From an uncultured bacterium (GTDB lineage Bacteria > Verrucomicrobiota > Verrucomicrobiia > Opitutales > Intestinicryptomonadaceae), in assembly GCA_905214995.1 (NCBI GenBank), contig CAJMOT010000096.1, positions 1 to 8,800 of the forward strand: a DNA stretch of 8,800 bases, written 5' to 3'. The translations under genes were made by a program, and so were the position numbers. Shown one piece after another: positions 1 to 6,814 of this stretch (positions are counted from its first letter, which is position 1; each line of letters opens with the position of its first letter). The notes beneath the pieces were generated by a model. It was not told the DNA's origin, did not search any database, and worked only from the letters and a program-made list of their open reading frames with translations.

Positions 1-405
1 TCGCGCCAAAACCTTCCGATATTGGACGAAATTCCCGTCAAAACCCGCAGGCTCGGCGCCCTGCGCGGAGCGTACATTGCAAAGCGCGAGGCGGGCGACC
101 TCAAAAAGATAATCATAGCGACCGGCTCCGAGCTCCAATGCGCGCTTGAAGCGGGGAAAATCGAGCCGCACACCCGCGTCGTGTCGATGCCCTGCATGGA
201 GCTCTTCGAGCGCCAGGACGCCGAATACAAAGACGAGGTTCTGCCGCCGGACTGCCAAAACAGAATCGCGATAGAGGCGGGGGTGACGGGGCTGTGGCAC
301 AAATACGCCAAAAAAGCCGTCGGCACCGACGACTTCGGATTTTCCGCCGACGGCCCCGAGCTATTTGAATCCTTCGGAATCAACGCGCAATCCCTGTTGG
401 GTTAA
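1..405 (+). CDS. tkt: Transketolase, C-terminal part (5' end outside window)
   Basis: The frame is open from base 1, so this is the last 134 residues of a longer gene ending in TAA. Transketolase moves two-carbon ketol units between sugar phosphates in the cytoplasmic pentose phosphate pathway, using thiamine diphosphate. The fragment opens with SRQNLP, the conserved segment leading into the C-terminal domain. It continues with IIIATGSELQCAL, RVVSMPCMELFERQDAEY, VLPP and AIEAGVTGLWHKY, and finishes with a DDFGFSADGPELFESFGI segment. These match in order the C-terminal transketolase domain as I know it from E. coli TktA. The catalytic thiamine-binding and pyrimidine-binding domains lie outside the window, so intactness of the enzyme cannot be judged. 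Any in-frame TTG or ATG near base 22 is internal. It is the only plus-strand gene seen and converges on the glycosyltransferase gene. Confidence 0.95.
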   Translation, partial: SRQNLPILDEIPVKTRRLGALRGAYIAKREAGDLKKIIIATGSELQCALEAGKIEPHTRVVSMPCMELFERQDAEYKDEVLPPDCQNRIAIEAGVTGLWHKYAKKAVGTDDFGFSADGPELFESFGINAQSLLG

Positions 406-576
406 AGTTTTTCGCAGACGGGACGGCTTTTTCCGGCCGCGATTTCCGCGCGGGCGGGCGGAATTTCTCCCCAAGCTCTGCAAACTGAAAGCTCCCCTAT
501 TTTTTTCGGGCGGCGTTCGCGCCGTTGGGAAATCCCGCAAAACGCGGAAATTCCCGGAAGCGTGAAAAGCGCGCCC
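406..576. other. Convergent intergenic spacer with several stem-loops
   Basis: This 171-bp spacer lies between the transketolase stop and the glycosyltransferase stop. Besides the possible terminator at 444-463 it holds a 5-bp stem with a TTCG tetraloop at 511-524 (CGGCG/CGCCG). A second hairpin lies at 527-555, with outer arms GGGAA/TTCCC and an inner CCGC/GCGG stem. A run of seven T on the plus strand (about 501-507) precedes the tetraloop hairpin instead of following it. Neither hairpin has a T-tract on the correct side for either strand, so they may be structured transcript 3' ends or protein-independent pause sites. No convincing ORF or RNA gene is visible. Confidence 0.45.
444..463 (+). 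terminator. Possible weak intrinsic terminator after transketolase
   Basis: TTCCGC (444-449) and GCGGAA (458-463) form a 6-bp stem around an 8-nt GC-rich loop, followed by TTTCTCC. It sits 38 bp after the transketolase stop in the right orientation. The T-tract is short and interrupted, so the call is tentative. Confidence 0.3.
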
Positions 577-1545
577 CTAATTTTTCTCTTTGATAATATA
601 GGACGGGCGGCGCTTGGATTCCAAGTAAAGCTTCGACATGTAGTGCCCGATAACCCCCAGGCAAAAGAGCTGCATTCCGCTAAGGAAGAATATCACGCAT
701 ATCATGGACGTCCACCCGTAGGCGGAATTGCGGTATATGAGCTGGCGTATTGAAAGCAGGACGATTGCGACGCTCGATAACAGGCAGAAGAATATGCCTA
801 TGGCCGCCGCCACGACGAGCGGAATTGTCGAGAAGGAAGTCAGCGCGTCGAGCGAATACATCGCAAGCCCCGCGAAAGACCACTTGGTTTTGCCCGCGCA
901 CCGCTCCATATTGTCAAACTCAATCCATTTGGTCTTGAAGCCGACCCATTCGTACATGCCCTTTATGAAACGGTTGTACTCCGGCATTTCGAGAACGGCG
1001 TCTATCACCTTGCGGTTTATGAGGCGGAAGTCGCGCGCGCCCTCGACGAATTTCAGGCTGGAAAGCGAATTGAGAACCCTGTAAAACGCCCGCGCGCAGA
1101 ACGAGCGCGCGGGGGATTCGCCCCTGCGCGTCCTGCGGCGGGTCGCGACGCTGTCGTATCCGCCCTCGCGCATTTCGCGGAACATCTGCGGAAGCAGGAA
1201 GGGGGGATCCTGCAAGTCGGCGTCCATTATCGCGGCAATGTCCCCGCGCGCGGCGCGCAGCCCTGCGTACATGGCGGCCTCCTTGCCGAAATTGCGCGAA
1301 AACGAAATGTACTTCACGCGGGAATCCTTTGCGGCGAGCTCGCGCAGGTATTCGAGCGTTTCGTCCTTCGAGCCGTCCTCAACGAAGATTATCTCGAAAT
1401 TCTCCGCACCGGCGGACTCCATGGCGCGCAGAAACTCGGCGTAGAAAATCGGCAGAGCCTCGCGCTCGTCGCGGCACGGGACTATCGCGCTGAACATTCC
1501 CCCGTAGGGGGGCACGCGCGCGGAATCTGACGCTGCTTCTGCCAT
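577..1545 (-). CDS. Membrane-anchored family 2 glycosyltransferase (GtrB/DPM1-like)
   Basis: This 322-aa protein has the layout of polyisoprenyl-phosphate sugar transferases. These move a sugar from a nucleotide donor to undecaprenyl phosphate at the inner face of the cytoplasmic membrane, for later use in surface glycans or lipid modification. Numbered from the chosen ATG, the GT-A domain begins at about residue 18 (FSAIVPCRDE). It has VEDGS at 55-59, FSRNFGKEAAMYAGL at 82-96 and the metal-binding DADLQDPP at 108-115 (D108 and D110). RDFRLINRKV is at 171-180 and KTKWSF, typical of this group, at 219-224. Two hydrophobic helices follow, about 240-267 and 279-301, then a basic tail. An in-frame ATG 11 codons upstream (1578) would lie between the -35 and -10 of a promoter-like element, in AT-rich non-coding-looking DNA, so I prefer 1545. 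A third ATG at residue 17 is also possible. The sugar and acceptor cannot be read from the sequence. Confidence 0.9.
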   Translation of the reverse strand: MAEAASDSARVPPYGGMFSAIVPCRDEREALPIFYAEFLRAMESAGAENFEIIFVEDGSKDETLEYLRELAAKDSRVKYISFSRNFGKEAAMYAGLRAARGDIAAIMDADLQDPPFLLPQMFREMREGGYDSVATRRRTRRGESPARSFCARAFYRVLNSLSSLKFVEGARDFRLINRKVIDAVLEMPEYNRFIKGMYEWVGFKTKWIEFDNMERCAGKTKWSFAGLAMYSLDALTSFSTIPLVVAAAIGIFFCLLSSVAIVLLSIRQLIYRNSAYGWTSMICVIFFLSGMQLFCLGVIGHYMSKLYLESKRRPSYIIKEKN

Positions 1546-1566
1546 TGCCGTATTCTTTTGCGCAAT

Positions 1567-1594
1567 ATTATTCCGCATTGCGGGCGAATATCAA
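1567..1594 (-). promoter_or_regulatory. Putative sigma-70-type promoter for the glycosyltransferase
   Basis: On the minus strand TTGATA (1589-1594, 5 of 6 bases to TTGACA) is followed after 16 nt by AATAAT (1567-1572, 5 of 6 to TATAAT). Transcription would begin near 1560, about 15 nt before the ATG at 1545. It lies in a local AT-rich patch downstream of the FprA terminator, where a new transcript is expected. It is a consensus match by eye only. Confidence 0.4.
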
Positions 1595-1683
1595 ACCTAT
1601 TTTTGCGGCGGCTTCCGACGCGGAGCCTAAAAAATGCGGAATGCGGCGCGCCTTCCGCGGGCTTGCCGCGCCAAAATCCGCAA

Positions 1684-1720
1684 ATAAAAAAAATCCCGCG
1701 GCAAACCTCCGCGGGATTTT
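1684..1720 (-). terminator. Strong rho-independent terminator after fprA
   Basis: A perfect 12-bp inverted repeat (arms 1690-1701 and 1709-1720, core CCCGCGG/CCGCGGG, 7-nt loop) is followed on the minus strand by a run of eight T, then ATTTG, near 1684-1693. It lies 40 bp beyond the FprA stop codon and ends the rubredoxin-fprA transcript. A smaller hairpin (CCGGAG/CTCCGG, 1739-1756) sits between the stop codon and this terminator. Confidence 0.9.
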
Positions 1721-1759
1721 ATATCGGCCGCCAATCCGCCGGAGCGCAAACTCCGGAGA

Positions 1760-2926
1760 TTACAGCGCCGAAATCTTTTCGTCGATTCTCGCGGCGAACT
1801 CGTCGAGCGCGCGGAAAGTTTCTTCAACCGGCCTGCCCTTCACCTCCACGCCGGGAATCTTTTCGGGCCTGGCCAGTTTGAAGCACGCCTCTATCGGCGC
1901 CGACAGGCTGCCTCCCCACCCATAGGAGCCGATCACGCCGAAATATTTGAGCTTCGGGCGCAGTATGTTTATCAGGTACGCCGCGTAGACGCTCTTGGGG
2001 TGCGGCCCCGTCAGAACCATGGATGTCCCGAAGACGACGCACGGGGCGTCGATGAGCTGCATTGCAATCTCCCCCTCGTCGGCTTCGATGAGCTCCGCCC
2101 TGACGACCGTTATGCCGCGCGACTGCAAGGCGTTTTCGAGATAATCCACCATTATGCGGGTATTGTCGTACATTGATACGTACGGCATCACGACCTTCCG
2201 CGCGAACTTGTCGGAGACCCATTCGGCGTAAAGATTCATGATGAACTCCGGCTTGTCGTAGACGGGCCCGTGGCTGGGCAGAATCATCTTGGGATTCATC
2301 GCCCTGACGAGTTCGAGGTACTTTGCGCAAAAGCCCCTGAACGGCATCATTATTTCGGAGTAATACCGCTTTGCGGCCTCCGCGAGATTTTCGGAGCAGT
2401 CGGCGAAGAGCTCGTTGTCGGTGTAGTGCGCGCCGAAGCAGTCGCAGGAGAACAAAAAATTGTCCTCCGCCAGATGCGTAAACATCGTGTCGGGCCAGTG
2501 AACCCACGGAGCCATTATAAATTTGAGCGTCCTGCCCCCGAGGGAGACCTCCTCGCCGTCCGCAACCGCCCTTATGCGCGACGGATCTACCCCGAGCATG
2601 TTGACGAGGTTTTCCGCGCACTTAGGCGAGCATAAAACGACCGCCTCCGGATATGTTTTCAGGAGGGCTGGAATCGCCCCGCTGTGGTCGGGCTCGGCGT
2701 GGTTTGAGACGATGTAGTCTATCTTGGCGCCGCGCGCGGCGATCACGTCGCAATACGGCCCGAGCAGCTTTTCGTACATCGTGTCTATGAGAGCGCGCTT
2801 CTCCGACCCCTCGACGAGATAAGAGTTGTAGGTCGTCCCCTGGGGAAGCGGGACGAGCTGGTCGAAGAGCTTGCGGTTCCTGTCGTGCAGTCCGCAATAG
2901 AATACTCCGGGGGCTATCTCTTTCAT
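1760..2926 (-). CDS. fprA: A-type flavoprotein (flavodiiron O2/NO reductase)
   Basis: This is a 388-aa cytoplasmic flavodiiron protein, the usual length of the class without extra fused domains. Such enzymes take electrons from rubredoxin through FMN to a diiron site and reduce O2 to water or NO to N2O, protecting anaerobes. The N-terminal metallo-beta-lactamase-like domain shows the diiron ligand set: H76, E78 and D80 in NHAEPDH, H143 in WVHWPDT, D162 in SCDCFGAH, and H219 in PSHGPVY. The flavodoxin domain begins near 245, with the FMN phosphate-loop SMYDNT at 251-256, GTSMVLTGPHP at 300-310 and GSYGWGG at 333-339. The frame is open 28 codons further upstream to a TTG, but that stretch is the rubredoxin gene read in another frame. 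The ATG at 2926, 7 bp after the rubredoxin stop, gives the conserved N-terminus. The Shine-Dalgarno is weak, which suggests translational coupling. Whether O2 or NO is the main substrate cannot be told from sequence. Confidence 0.95.
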   Translation of the reverse strand: MKEIAPGVFYCGLHDRNRKLFDQLVPLPQGTTYNSYLVEGSEKRALIDTMYEKLLGPYCDVIAARGAKIDYIVSNHAEPDHSGAIPALLKTYPEAVVLCSPKCAENLVNMLGVDPSRIRAVADGEEVSLGGRTLKFIMAPWVHWPDTMFTHLAEDNFLFSCDCFGAHYTDNELFADCSENLAEAAKRYYSEIMMPFRGFCAKYLELVRAMNPKMILPSHGPVYDKPEFIMNLYAEWVSDKFARKVVMPYVSMYDNTRIMVDYLENALQSRGITVVRAELIEADEGEIAMQLIDAPCVVFGTSMVLTGPHPKSVYAAYLINILRPKLKYFGVIGSYGWGGSLSAPIEACFKLARPEKIPGVEVKGRPVEETFRALDEFAARIDEKISAL

Positions 2927-2933
2927 AGGCCCG

Positions 2934-3098
2934 CTATTCGTCTGTTTCGACAAACTGGTCTTTGCCCACTCCGCAGAGGGGGCACACCCAGTCCTCGGGG
3001 ACGTCCGCAAAAGCCGTTCCGGGCTGGACTCCGTTGTCGGGATCCCCCGCGGCGGGGTCGTAGATATAGCCGCAAACTTCGCATTTATACTTTTTCAT
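2934..3098 (-). CDS. rub: Rubredoxin
   Basis: This is a 54-aa protein with an ATG start and TAG stop. Rubredoxin is a small cytoplasmic one-electron carrier holding a single iron on four cysteines. Here they are C6 and C9 in the CEVCGYIYDP segment and C39 and C42 in the VCPLCGVGKDQF segment. Between them lie the family hallmarks DPAAGDPDNGV, PGTAF and DVPEDWVCP. Length and spacing are those of a canonical type I rubredoxin. An AAAGG sequence 8-12 nt before the ATG (GGAAAGG) is one of the better ribosome-binding candidates in the window. The stop codon lies 7 bp before the fprA ATG, so the two are almost certainly co-transcribed and rubredoxin is the expected electron donor to FprA. No rubredoxin reductase is visible, so its own electron source lies elsewhere. 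Confidence 0.97.
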   Translation of the reverse strand: MKKYKCEVCGYIYDPAAGDPDNGVQPGTAFADVPEDWVCPLCGVGKDQFVETDE

Positions 3099-3173
3099 TG
3101 CGATATGCCTTTCCGTTTAAGCGTTACACTTTCAAATTTCGACAGGCGGTTTTCCGAAAAGTTTTCAATCCGC

Positions 3174-4199
3174 CTATTCCCCGCCGACTTTTTTGACGGT
3201 TATGATTATGCGCGCGGTTCTGGCGAGCCCCGTCGGGAACTGCTTGCGTATTTCGGCGTAAGGGCCCTCCGCGTCGTATTTTGACGGAGCCGAGCCGCCA
3301 TCCGACGCCTCCGGCGCCCCTCCACGCGAAACTCCGGATTTTGAGAACAGAGCCGTCTGTTCCATGGCGTCAGAAAGCGTCTTGTCGCTATTGATTTTCG
3401 GCCTCTCAAATTGTATGCAGTAAGGCCTGTTCACGTCGAGGACGAGATCGCGCATCTTGCGCTCGAAACGCTCGAACTGCCGCTGCTTCAAAATGGTGTT
3501 GCCGTTGCTGTTCCCGTCGGCGTAAAAGTAGGATACGGGATTGGAATAGATGTAATCCATGTTGACCATAACCTTTTTGCCGTTGGCTTTCAGCAACTTC
3601 ACCGCGCAAAACGACCCCAAATCAAACTCCTCGACGTCGCCCCTGTGCTTCGGCCTGTTCCTTATCATCGCCTCGATTTTTTTGTCCTTTTCAATCTGGG
3701 CGGCGTCGGGCTCGTACTTGTCGAGATAGCTCTTGTACTCGCCCGCAAAGAGCGACGGGGTTTTCTCCCCCTTTTCAATCGCGCTTTCGAGAGCGTCCGC
3801 CTGCTCGGTGAGCTTGCCTATGCGCCCCTGCGCGCCGGCGAGCGAATTTTCGAGGCGCAAAATTTCGTTTTTAAGGCCCAGCAGCTTGCCGCGCGCCTCG
3901 TCAATGGGCGAAATTTTCTCCGCCTTCACGGGCGCGGGCTTCTCCTTTTCGGGGACTTCGTCGGAATATTCGTCCATATTCACGGAGGGCGCGGGATAGC
4001 CTTTTGCCATATATCTCTTGGCGAGCACCTTTCCGTCAAAGCCCTTGTGTTGGGACTCCCCCTCCGCGAGCACGAACGTAAACTTGTCGTCGGGCCTTCC
4101 GGCGATGTGGGTTTCCACGGTGACGGAGTACTTCTGGGCGGACAGAACGCCCGCGCACAGCAACGCCGCCGCAAAGGTCGCGAATTTCATCGTAATCAT
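3174..4199 (-). CDS. Exported coiled-coil protein of unknown function
   Basis: I do not recognise this 341-aa protein. The N-terminus (MITMKFATFAAALLCAG, ending VLSAQ) is a good Sec signal peptide with cleavage predicted after the SA of LSAQ, giving a periplasmic or secreted product with no lipobox. A short N-terminal region (about 22-70) is followed by an acidic, Pro/Lys-rich linker (DEVPEKEKPAPVKAEK). A heptad-like stretch at about 101-144, with L and I at regular spacing (LLGLKNEILRLENSLAG), looks like a coiled coil. The C-terminal half (about 190-341) is mixed alpha/beta, with YIYSNPVSYFYADGNSNGN and a final RTARIIITVKKVGGE strand. The start could be 4199 or the ATG at 4190. I chose 4199 because a promoter-like element sits 32 nt before it, the same distance as for the 637-aa gene. 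It is the last member of a run of three exported-protein genes and ends 75 bp before rubredoxin. Confidence 0.8.
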   Translation of the reverse strand: MITMKFATFAAALLCAGVLSAQKYSVTVETHIAGRPDDKFTFVLAEGESQHKGFDGKVLAKRYMAKGYPAPSVNMDEYSDEVPEKEKPAPVKAEKISPIDEARGKLLGLKNEILRLENSLAGAQGRIGKLTEQADALESAIEKGEKTPSLFAGEYKSYLDKYEPDAAQIEKDKKIEAMIRNRPKHRGDVEEFDLGSFCAVKLLKANGKKVMVNMDYIYSNPVSYFYADGNSNGNTILKQRQFERFERKMRDLVLDVNRPYCIQFERPKINSDKTLSDAMEQTALFSKSGVSRGGAPEASDGGSAPSKYDAEGPYAEIRKQFPTGLARTARIIITVKKVGGE

Positions 4200-4207
4200 A
4201 AGTAAAA

Positions 4208-4237
4208 ATTTAATGGATAAATCGGGGGGCGTGTCAA
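4208..4237 (-). promoter_or_regulatory. Putative promoter (TTGACA...ATTAAAT) for the 341-aa exported protein
   Basis: On the minus strand a perfect TTGACA (4232-4237) starts directly after the stop codon of the 161-aa gene. ATTAAA follows 17 nt later (4209-4214), or TTAAAT with an 18-nt spacer (4 of 6 to TATAAT). A start of transcription about 7 nt on would fall at or next to the ATG at 4199, implying a leaderless or near-leaderless message. This fits the lack of a Shine-Dalgarno. Confidence 0.4.
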
Positions 4238-4723
4238 TTAGTTTTCAAGCCTCGATATCTCGAAAACCACCAAGGTTTCCCCGCCCTGCGCGAGCGTTCC
4301 GCCCTCCGCCGCTTTCGCCGACTCCGGAAGGGAAAATCCGAACCTGTACAGAACCGTCCTCTTCCCGCCGCGGATTTCGACGACTGAACACACATACGCA
4401 ACGCAATTCTCCCGCGCCGGCGGCTGCGGAACGCGCGCGGATTCGCCGTCAGCATCTTTGCCCGCGCCCGCGGACGGAGCTTCCGGCTTCGCCTCCGCTT
4501 CCGCACGCGGCTCGGAATGCCACGACGACGGGTGCGGAAGCCCGTATTTGCCGGAGCGCACAGGCCTGCGCTTCGGAGCCTCCGAAACGGCTCCATCGGG
4601 AAGCCTTATGAGGTTTCCGCCGGAGTCCTCCAAATAGTACTTGCCGTCGATCTTGACGGTCTCGGCCGAAAACGAGACGTGGGAAACCGCGAGAGCCGCC
4701 GCGAAAATCGCAAAAAATTTCAT
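4238..4723 (-). CDS. Small exported protein of unknown function
   Basis: I do not recognise this 161-aa protein. The signal peptide (MKFFAIFAAALAVSHV, cleavage probably after FSA at residue 20) closely resembles that of its downstream neighbour. The mature protein has a short N-terminal segment (about 21-60, KIDGKYYLEDSGGNLIRLPDG). A low-complexity Ala/Glu/Pro/Lys-rich linker spans about 70-103. A C-terminal region of about 55 residues is predicted mostly beta (ENCVAYVCSVVEIRGGK, TVLYRFGFSLP, ETLVVFEISRLEN) and contains two cysteines, C107 and C112. The frame extends upstream only to a TTG at 4762. The ATG at 4723 is the first that gives a signal peptide. It begins 61 bp after the 637-aa gene and ends 38 bp before the 341-aa gene, same strand. 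The lack of conserved motifs makes function unassignable. Confidence 0.75.
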   Translation of the reverse strand: MKFFAIFAAALAVSHVSFSAETVKIDGKYYLEDSGGNLIRLPDGAVSEAPKRRPVRSGKYGLPHPSSWHSEPRAEAEAKPEAPSAGAGKDADGESARVPQPPARENCVAYVCSVVEIRGGKRTVLYRFGFSLPESAKAAEGGTLAQGGETLVVFEISRLEN

Positions 4724-4784
4724 TTTGAAAGAGTCGCGGAGGGCGGGAAATTTTTCAAGCAAAATCCGGGATTGGGAAAAGGCG

Positions 4785-6698
4785 TCACAGGCTCAACATT
4801 TCGTTCATACGCTCCTTGGATATCAGCGTCTTCGGCTTGTACGAATCGCCGTCGAGCCTCTCCTTCAAATCGACGTGCAGAAATCCCCCCGCGTCGGAAT
4901 TTGCGCGGCTCAATCCGGAGAGGTAAGCCGAAACGCTTTTGAATATTCCCAACTGCGCGGAAAGCGGAACCGCGTATCTGTAATACGGATTCTTCGGCGT
5001 CTTCTTGGCGATTCTGTCCGCCTCGAGCGACGCCGCGGAAAGGACATCCCGGAGATACTCGGAATATTTGCGGAAGAAAAGCGACTTGTGCATGCGCGGC
5101 CCGTCGAGAAAATCGTACTTGTACTTTTCCGCCGCCCTGCCGAAACGGTCGGAGCCGAGCGCGTCCACGAAAGTGTTCGTGCGGACGAACCGCACGGTCC
5201 AATAGTTGAGGGCGCAGAGTTCGGCAAGGACCTTTTCCTGCGCGGCGTATTCGCCCGCGTCAAACTTCCTCCACGACTTCAAGCTCCCGGGATCTATCGG
5301 AACCAGCTTCGCCCTGCCTGACAAATCCTGGCGGACTGCGCCCTCCAAAATTTTTATTATAGGCTCGCATCCGGGCATCTGGGAGGGCGACGTCGACGCG
5401 TATGTGGCGTCGAACCCGCCGAAGAACTCTATGCCGTTTGTCGGGGAGAGCTCTATCAGCCCGAGAAGCTTTCGCGAATCCGCGTCCACGACCATCGCGC
5501 CCCCCGATCCGAGATTTGCGACTTTCGAGTAGTCGGCGACGCCGAGCGCAAACGCCCCTTTCCCCATCACGGGGTATATCGAGCGGCGGGCGCCGTCCCT
5601 GTTGGCGCCGATAATGGCTATGCGCTTCCCCTCAAAGGATTCCGGAATTTCGGACGGCGGGCAAAATTCGACGGGAGAGGCGGGCACGTCCCCCGATACC
5701 GCGGCGCACGCGAACATCGAATCCGGAGAGACGCATATGTCGGAACTTTTAAATACCGCGTCGCCGTAGTCGAATTTAAGCTCCCCGTCCAGGTGTTCGA
5801 GCATCTCCGCCGGAAACAGGAACGCCTTCTTCCCCGCGACCTCCACAAAGTAGCAGCAAAACGACATTCCGCCAGCCTGCTTTATGAATGCGTTTTTGTA
5901 AAAGAAATCCTCCAACCGCTTTTTGCCGCCGTCGTAGGCCTCGGCGGGCTTGCCCTTCAAGAGCGCGGCGTCGAGGCGCGAGTCCAGCTCCGCAAGCTGC
6001 GCGCAAAAATCCGACGGGAACATATCCTGTATGCCCTCGCGCAAGTTCCCGAACTCGGGCGGGAACTTTTTCATCAAAAAGTTGTGGCGGGCAAGAAACT
6101 GCCTGTCGAAATACCGCACCGCAGCGTCGGGATCTTCCCCCATCTTTTCGAGGGTGTTTTTGAGAATCAGGCTGTAATCGCTCTTGGGAACGTCTTTCCA
6201 CTTTTCCTTCACCGCCGAGAGCGCGTCGCCGAGCCTCATGACCGACGACGCCTGCGCCGCGTAGTCGCCCGCATATATTCTGGCGACCGCCTCTATGATT
6301 GCGGAAGACTCCTCGCGCGAGAGGCCGAAAGAGTTCACCGCGTCCTTTATCGCAAGAGCCGCGGTCTCCTGCGCCATAACGAAAGACTGCTGCCTGTCGT
6401 AGTCGCCGGGGAATTTTTTCTCCGCCAAAGCCCTTATCTCGTCGCCCATCGAGGCGGGCACGCCCCTGCGCCTCTGCGCGATCTTAGCCATCGCCGACTT
6501 CTGGTCGGCTATCCATCTCTCGCGCTGCTTCACTTTCGTTGGGAAGAGCTCCATTCCCCTCTTTTCTATCGCCTCAACGCGGGGATCGGCGGGGAATTCG
6601 GCATTGGACTTTCCCCCGAAAATATCGCCGCCGTATTTGTCGCAGCAATACCATCCGCCGAGGAGCGCGAAAGCGGCAGCCAAAAGAATCAGTTTCAT
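4785..6698 (-). CDS. Exported or membrane-anchored protein with degenerate trypsin-like domain
   Basis: This 637-aa protein starts with a hydrophobic segment (residues 2-17, KLILLAAAFALLGGWY), either a signal peptide or an anchor. C18 and C19 do not sit in a proper lipobox. Residues about 35-270 are largely helical and charged. Residues about 276-440 resemble a chymotrypsin/HtrA-fold serine protease: GMSFCCYFVEVAGKKAFLFPAEML aligns with the strand pair that leads to the TAAH motif, and NLGSGGAMVVDADSRKLLGL (395-414) aligns with GNSGGPL and the following strand. The nucleophile-position S398 is present. The histidine position appears to be E298 and the aspartate position M328, so it is probably not an active protease. 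The C-terminal 190 residues are helical and unrecognised. The frame runs back to a GTG at 6956. I chose the ATG at 6698 because it gives an export signal and lies just after a promoter-like element. An ATG at 6755 would add 19 residues and precede that promoter. Confidence 0.8.
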   Translation of the reverse strand: MKLILLAAAFALLGGWYCCDKYGGDIFGGKSNAEFPADPRVEAIEKRGMELFPTKVKQRERWIADQKSAMAKIAQRRRGVPASMGDEIRALAEKKFPGDYDRQQSFVMAQETAALAIKDAVNSFGLSREESSAIIEAVARIYAGDYAAQASSVMRLGDALSAVKEKWKDVPKSDYSLILKNTLEKMGEDPDAAVRYFDRQFLARHNFLMKKFPPEFGNLREGIQDMFPSDFCAQLAELDSRLDAALLKGKPAEAYDGGKKRLEDFFYKNAFIKQAGGMSFCCYFVEVAGKKAFLFPAEMLEHLDGELKFDYGDAVFKSSDICVSPDSMFACAAVSGDVPASPVEFCPPSEIPESFEGKRIAIIGANRDGARRSIYPVMGKGAFALGVADYSKVANLGSGGAMVVDADSRKLLGLIELSPTNGIEFFGGFDATYASTSPSQMPGCEPIIKILEGAVRQDLSGRAKLVPIDPGSLKSWRKFDAGEYAAQEKVLAELCALNYWTVRFVRTNTFVDALGSDRFGRAAEKYKYDFLDGPRMHKSLFFRKYSEYLRDVLSAASLEADRIAKKTPKNPYYRYAVPLSAQLGIFKSVSAYLSGLSRANSDAGGFLHVDLKERLDGDSYKPKTLISKERMNEMLSL

Positions 6699-6707
6699 CG
6701 GAAACGT

Positions 6708-6736
6708 CTTTAATGCAAAAGCGCGCGCGGTGTCAA
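6708..6736 (-). promoter_or_regulatory. Putative promoter (TTGACA...ATTAAAG) for the 637-aa exported protein
   Basis: On the minus strand a perfect TTGACA lies at 6731-6736. ATTAAA follows after 16 nt (6709-6714), or TTAAAG after 17 nt (3 of 6 to TATAAT). The -35 ends 32 nt before the ATG at 6698, the same distance as in the element before the 341-aa gene. The predicted transcription start is within a few nucleotides of the ATG. The -10 match is poor, so support comes mainly from the perfect -35 and the recurrence. Confidence 0.35.
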
Positions 6737-6814
6737 AATAATTGCGCAAAAACATCAAAACCGCCCGCCGCGAAGAGGCGAAACAAGATTCCGGATATGC
6801 GAAATTCTTTTTTG

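Noticed and set aside
1824..2621. 265-codon minus-strand frame inside fprA
   Set aside because: It is an out-of-frame Arg/Gly-rich read of the fprA coding region, with no independent signal.
3145..3174. Inverted repeat GGCGG/CCGCC after the 341-aa gene as a terminator
   Set aside because: The stem is only 5 bp with a 20-nt interior and no T-tract on the minus strand. Internal GAAAAC repeats look like chance AT-rich sequence.
3411..4205. 264-codon open frame on the plus strand
   Set aside because: It lies wholly opposite the signal-peptide protein at 3174-4199, and its translation has no family motifs. Long antisense frames are common in GC-rich coding DNA.
3174..4723. Possible duplication between the 161-aa and 341-aa exported proteins
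   Set aside because: Only the signal peptides look alike. The mature regions show no common motif beyond general composition.
4238..4762. TTG start at 4762 for the 161-aa exported protein
   Set aside because: It would place 13 unrelated residues before a standard signal peptide. The ATG at 4723 is the better start.
5793..6713. 306-codon open frame on the plus strand
   Set aside because: It is antisense to the 637-aa gene. Its Arg/Leu/His-rich composition is typical of a shadow frame, and there is no export signal or motif.
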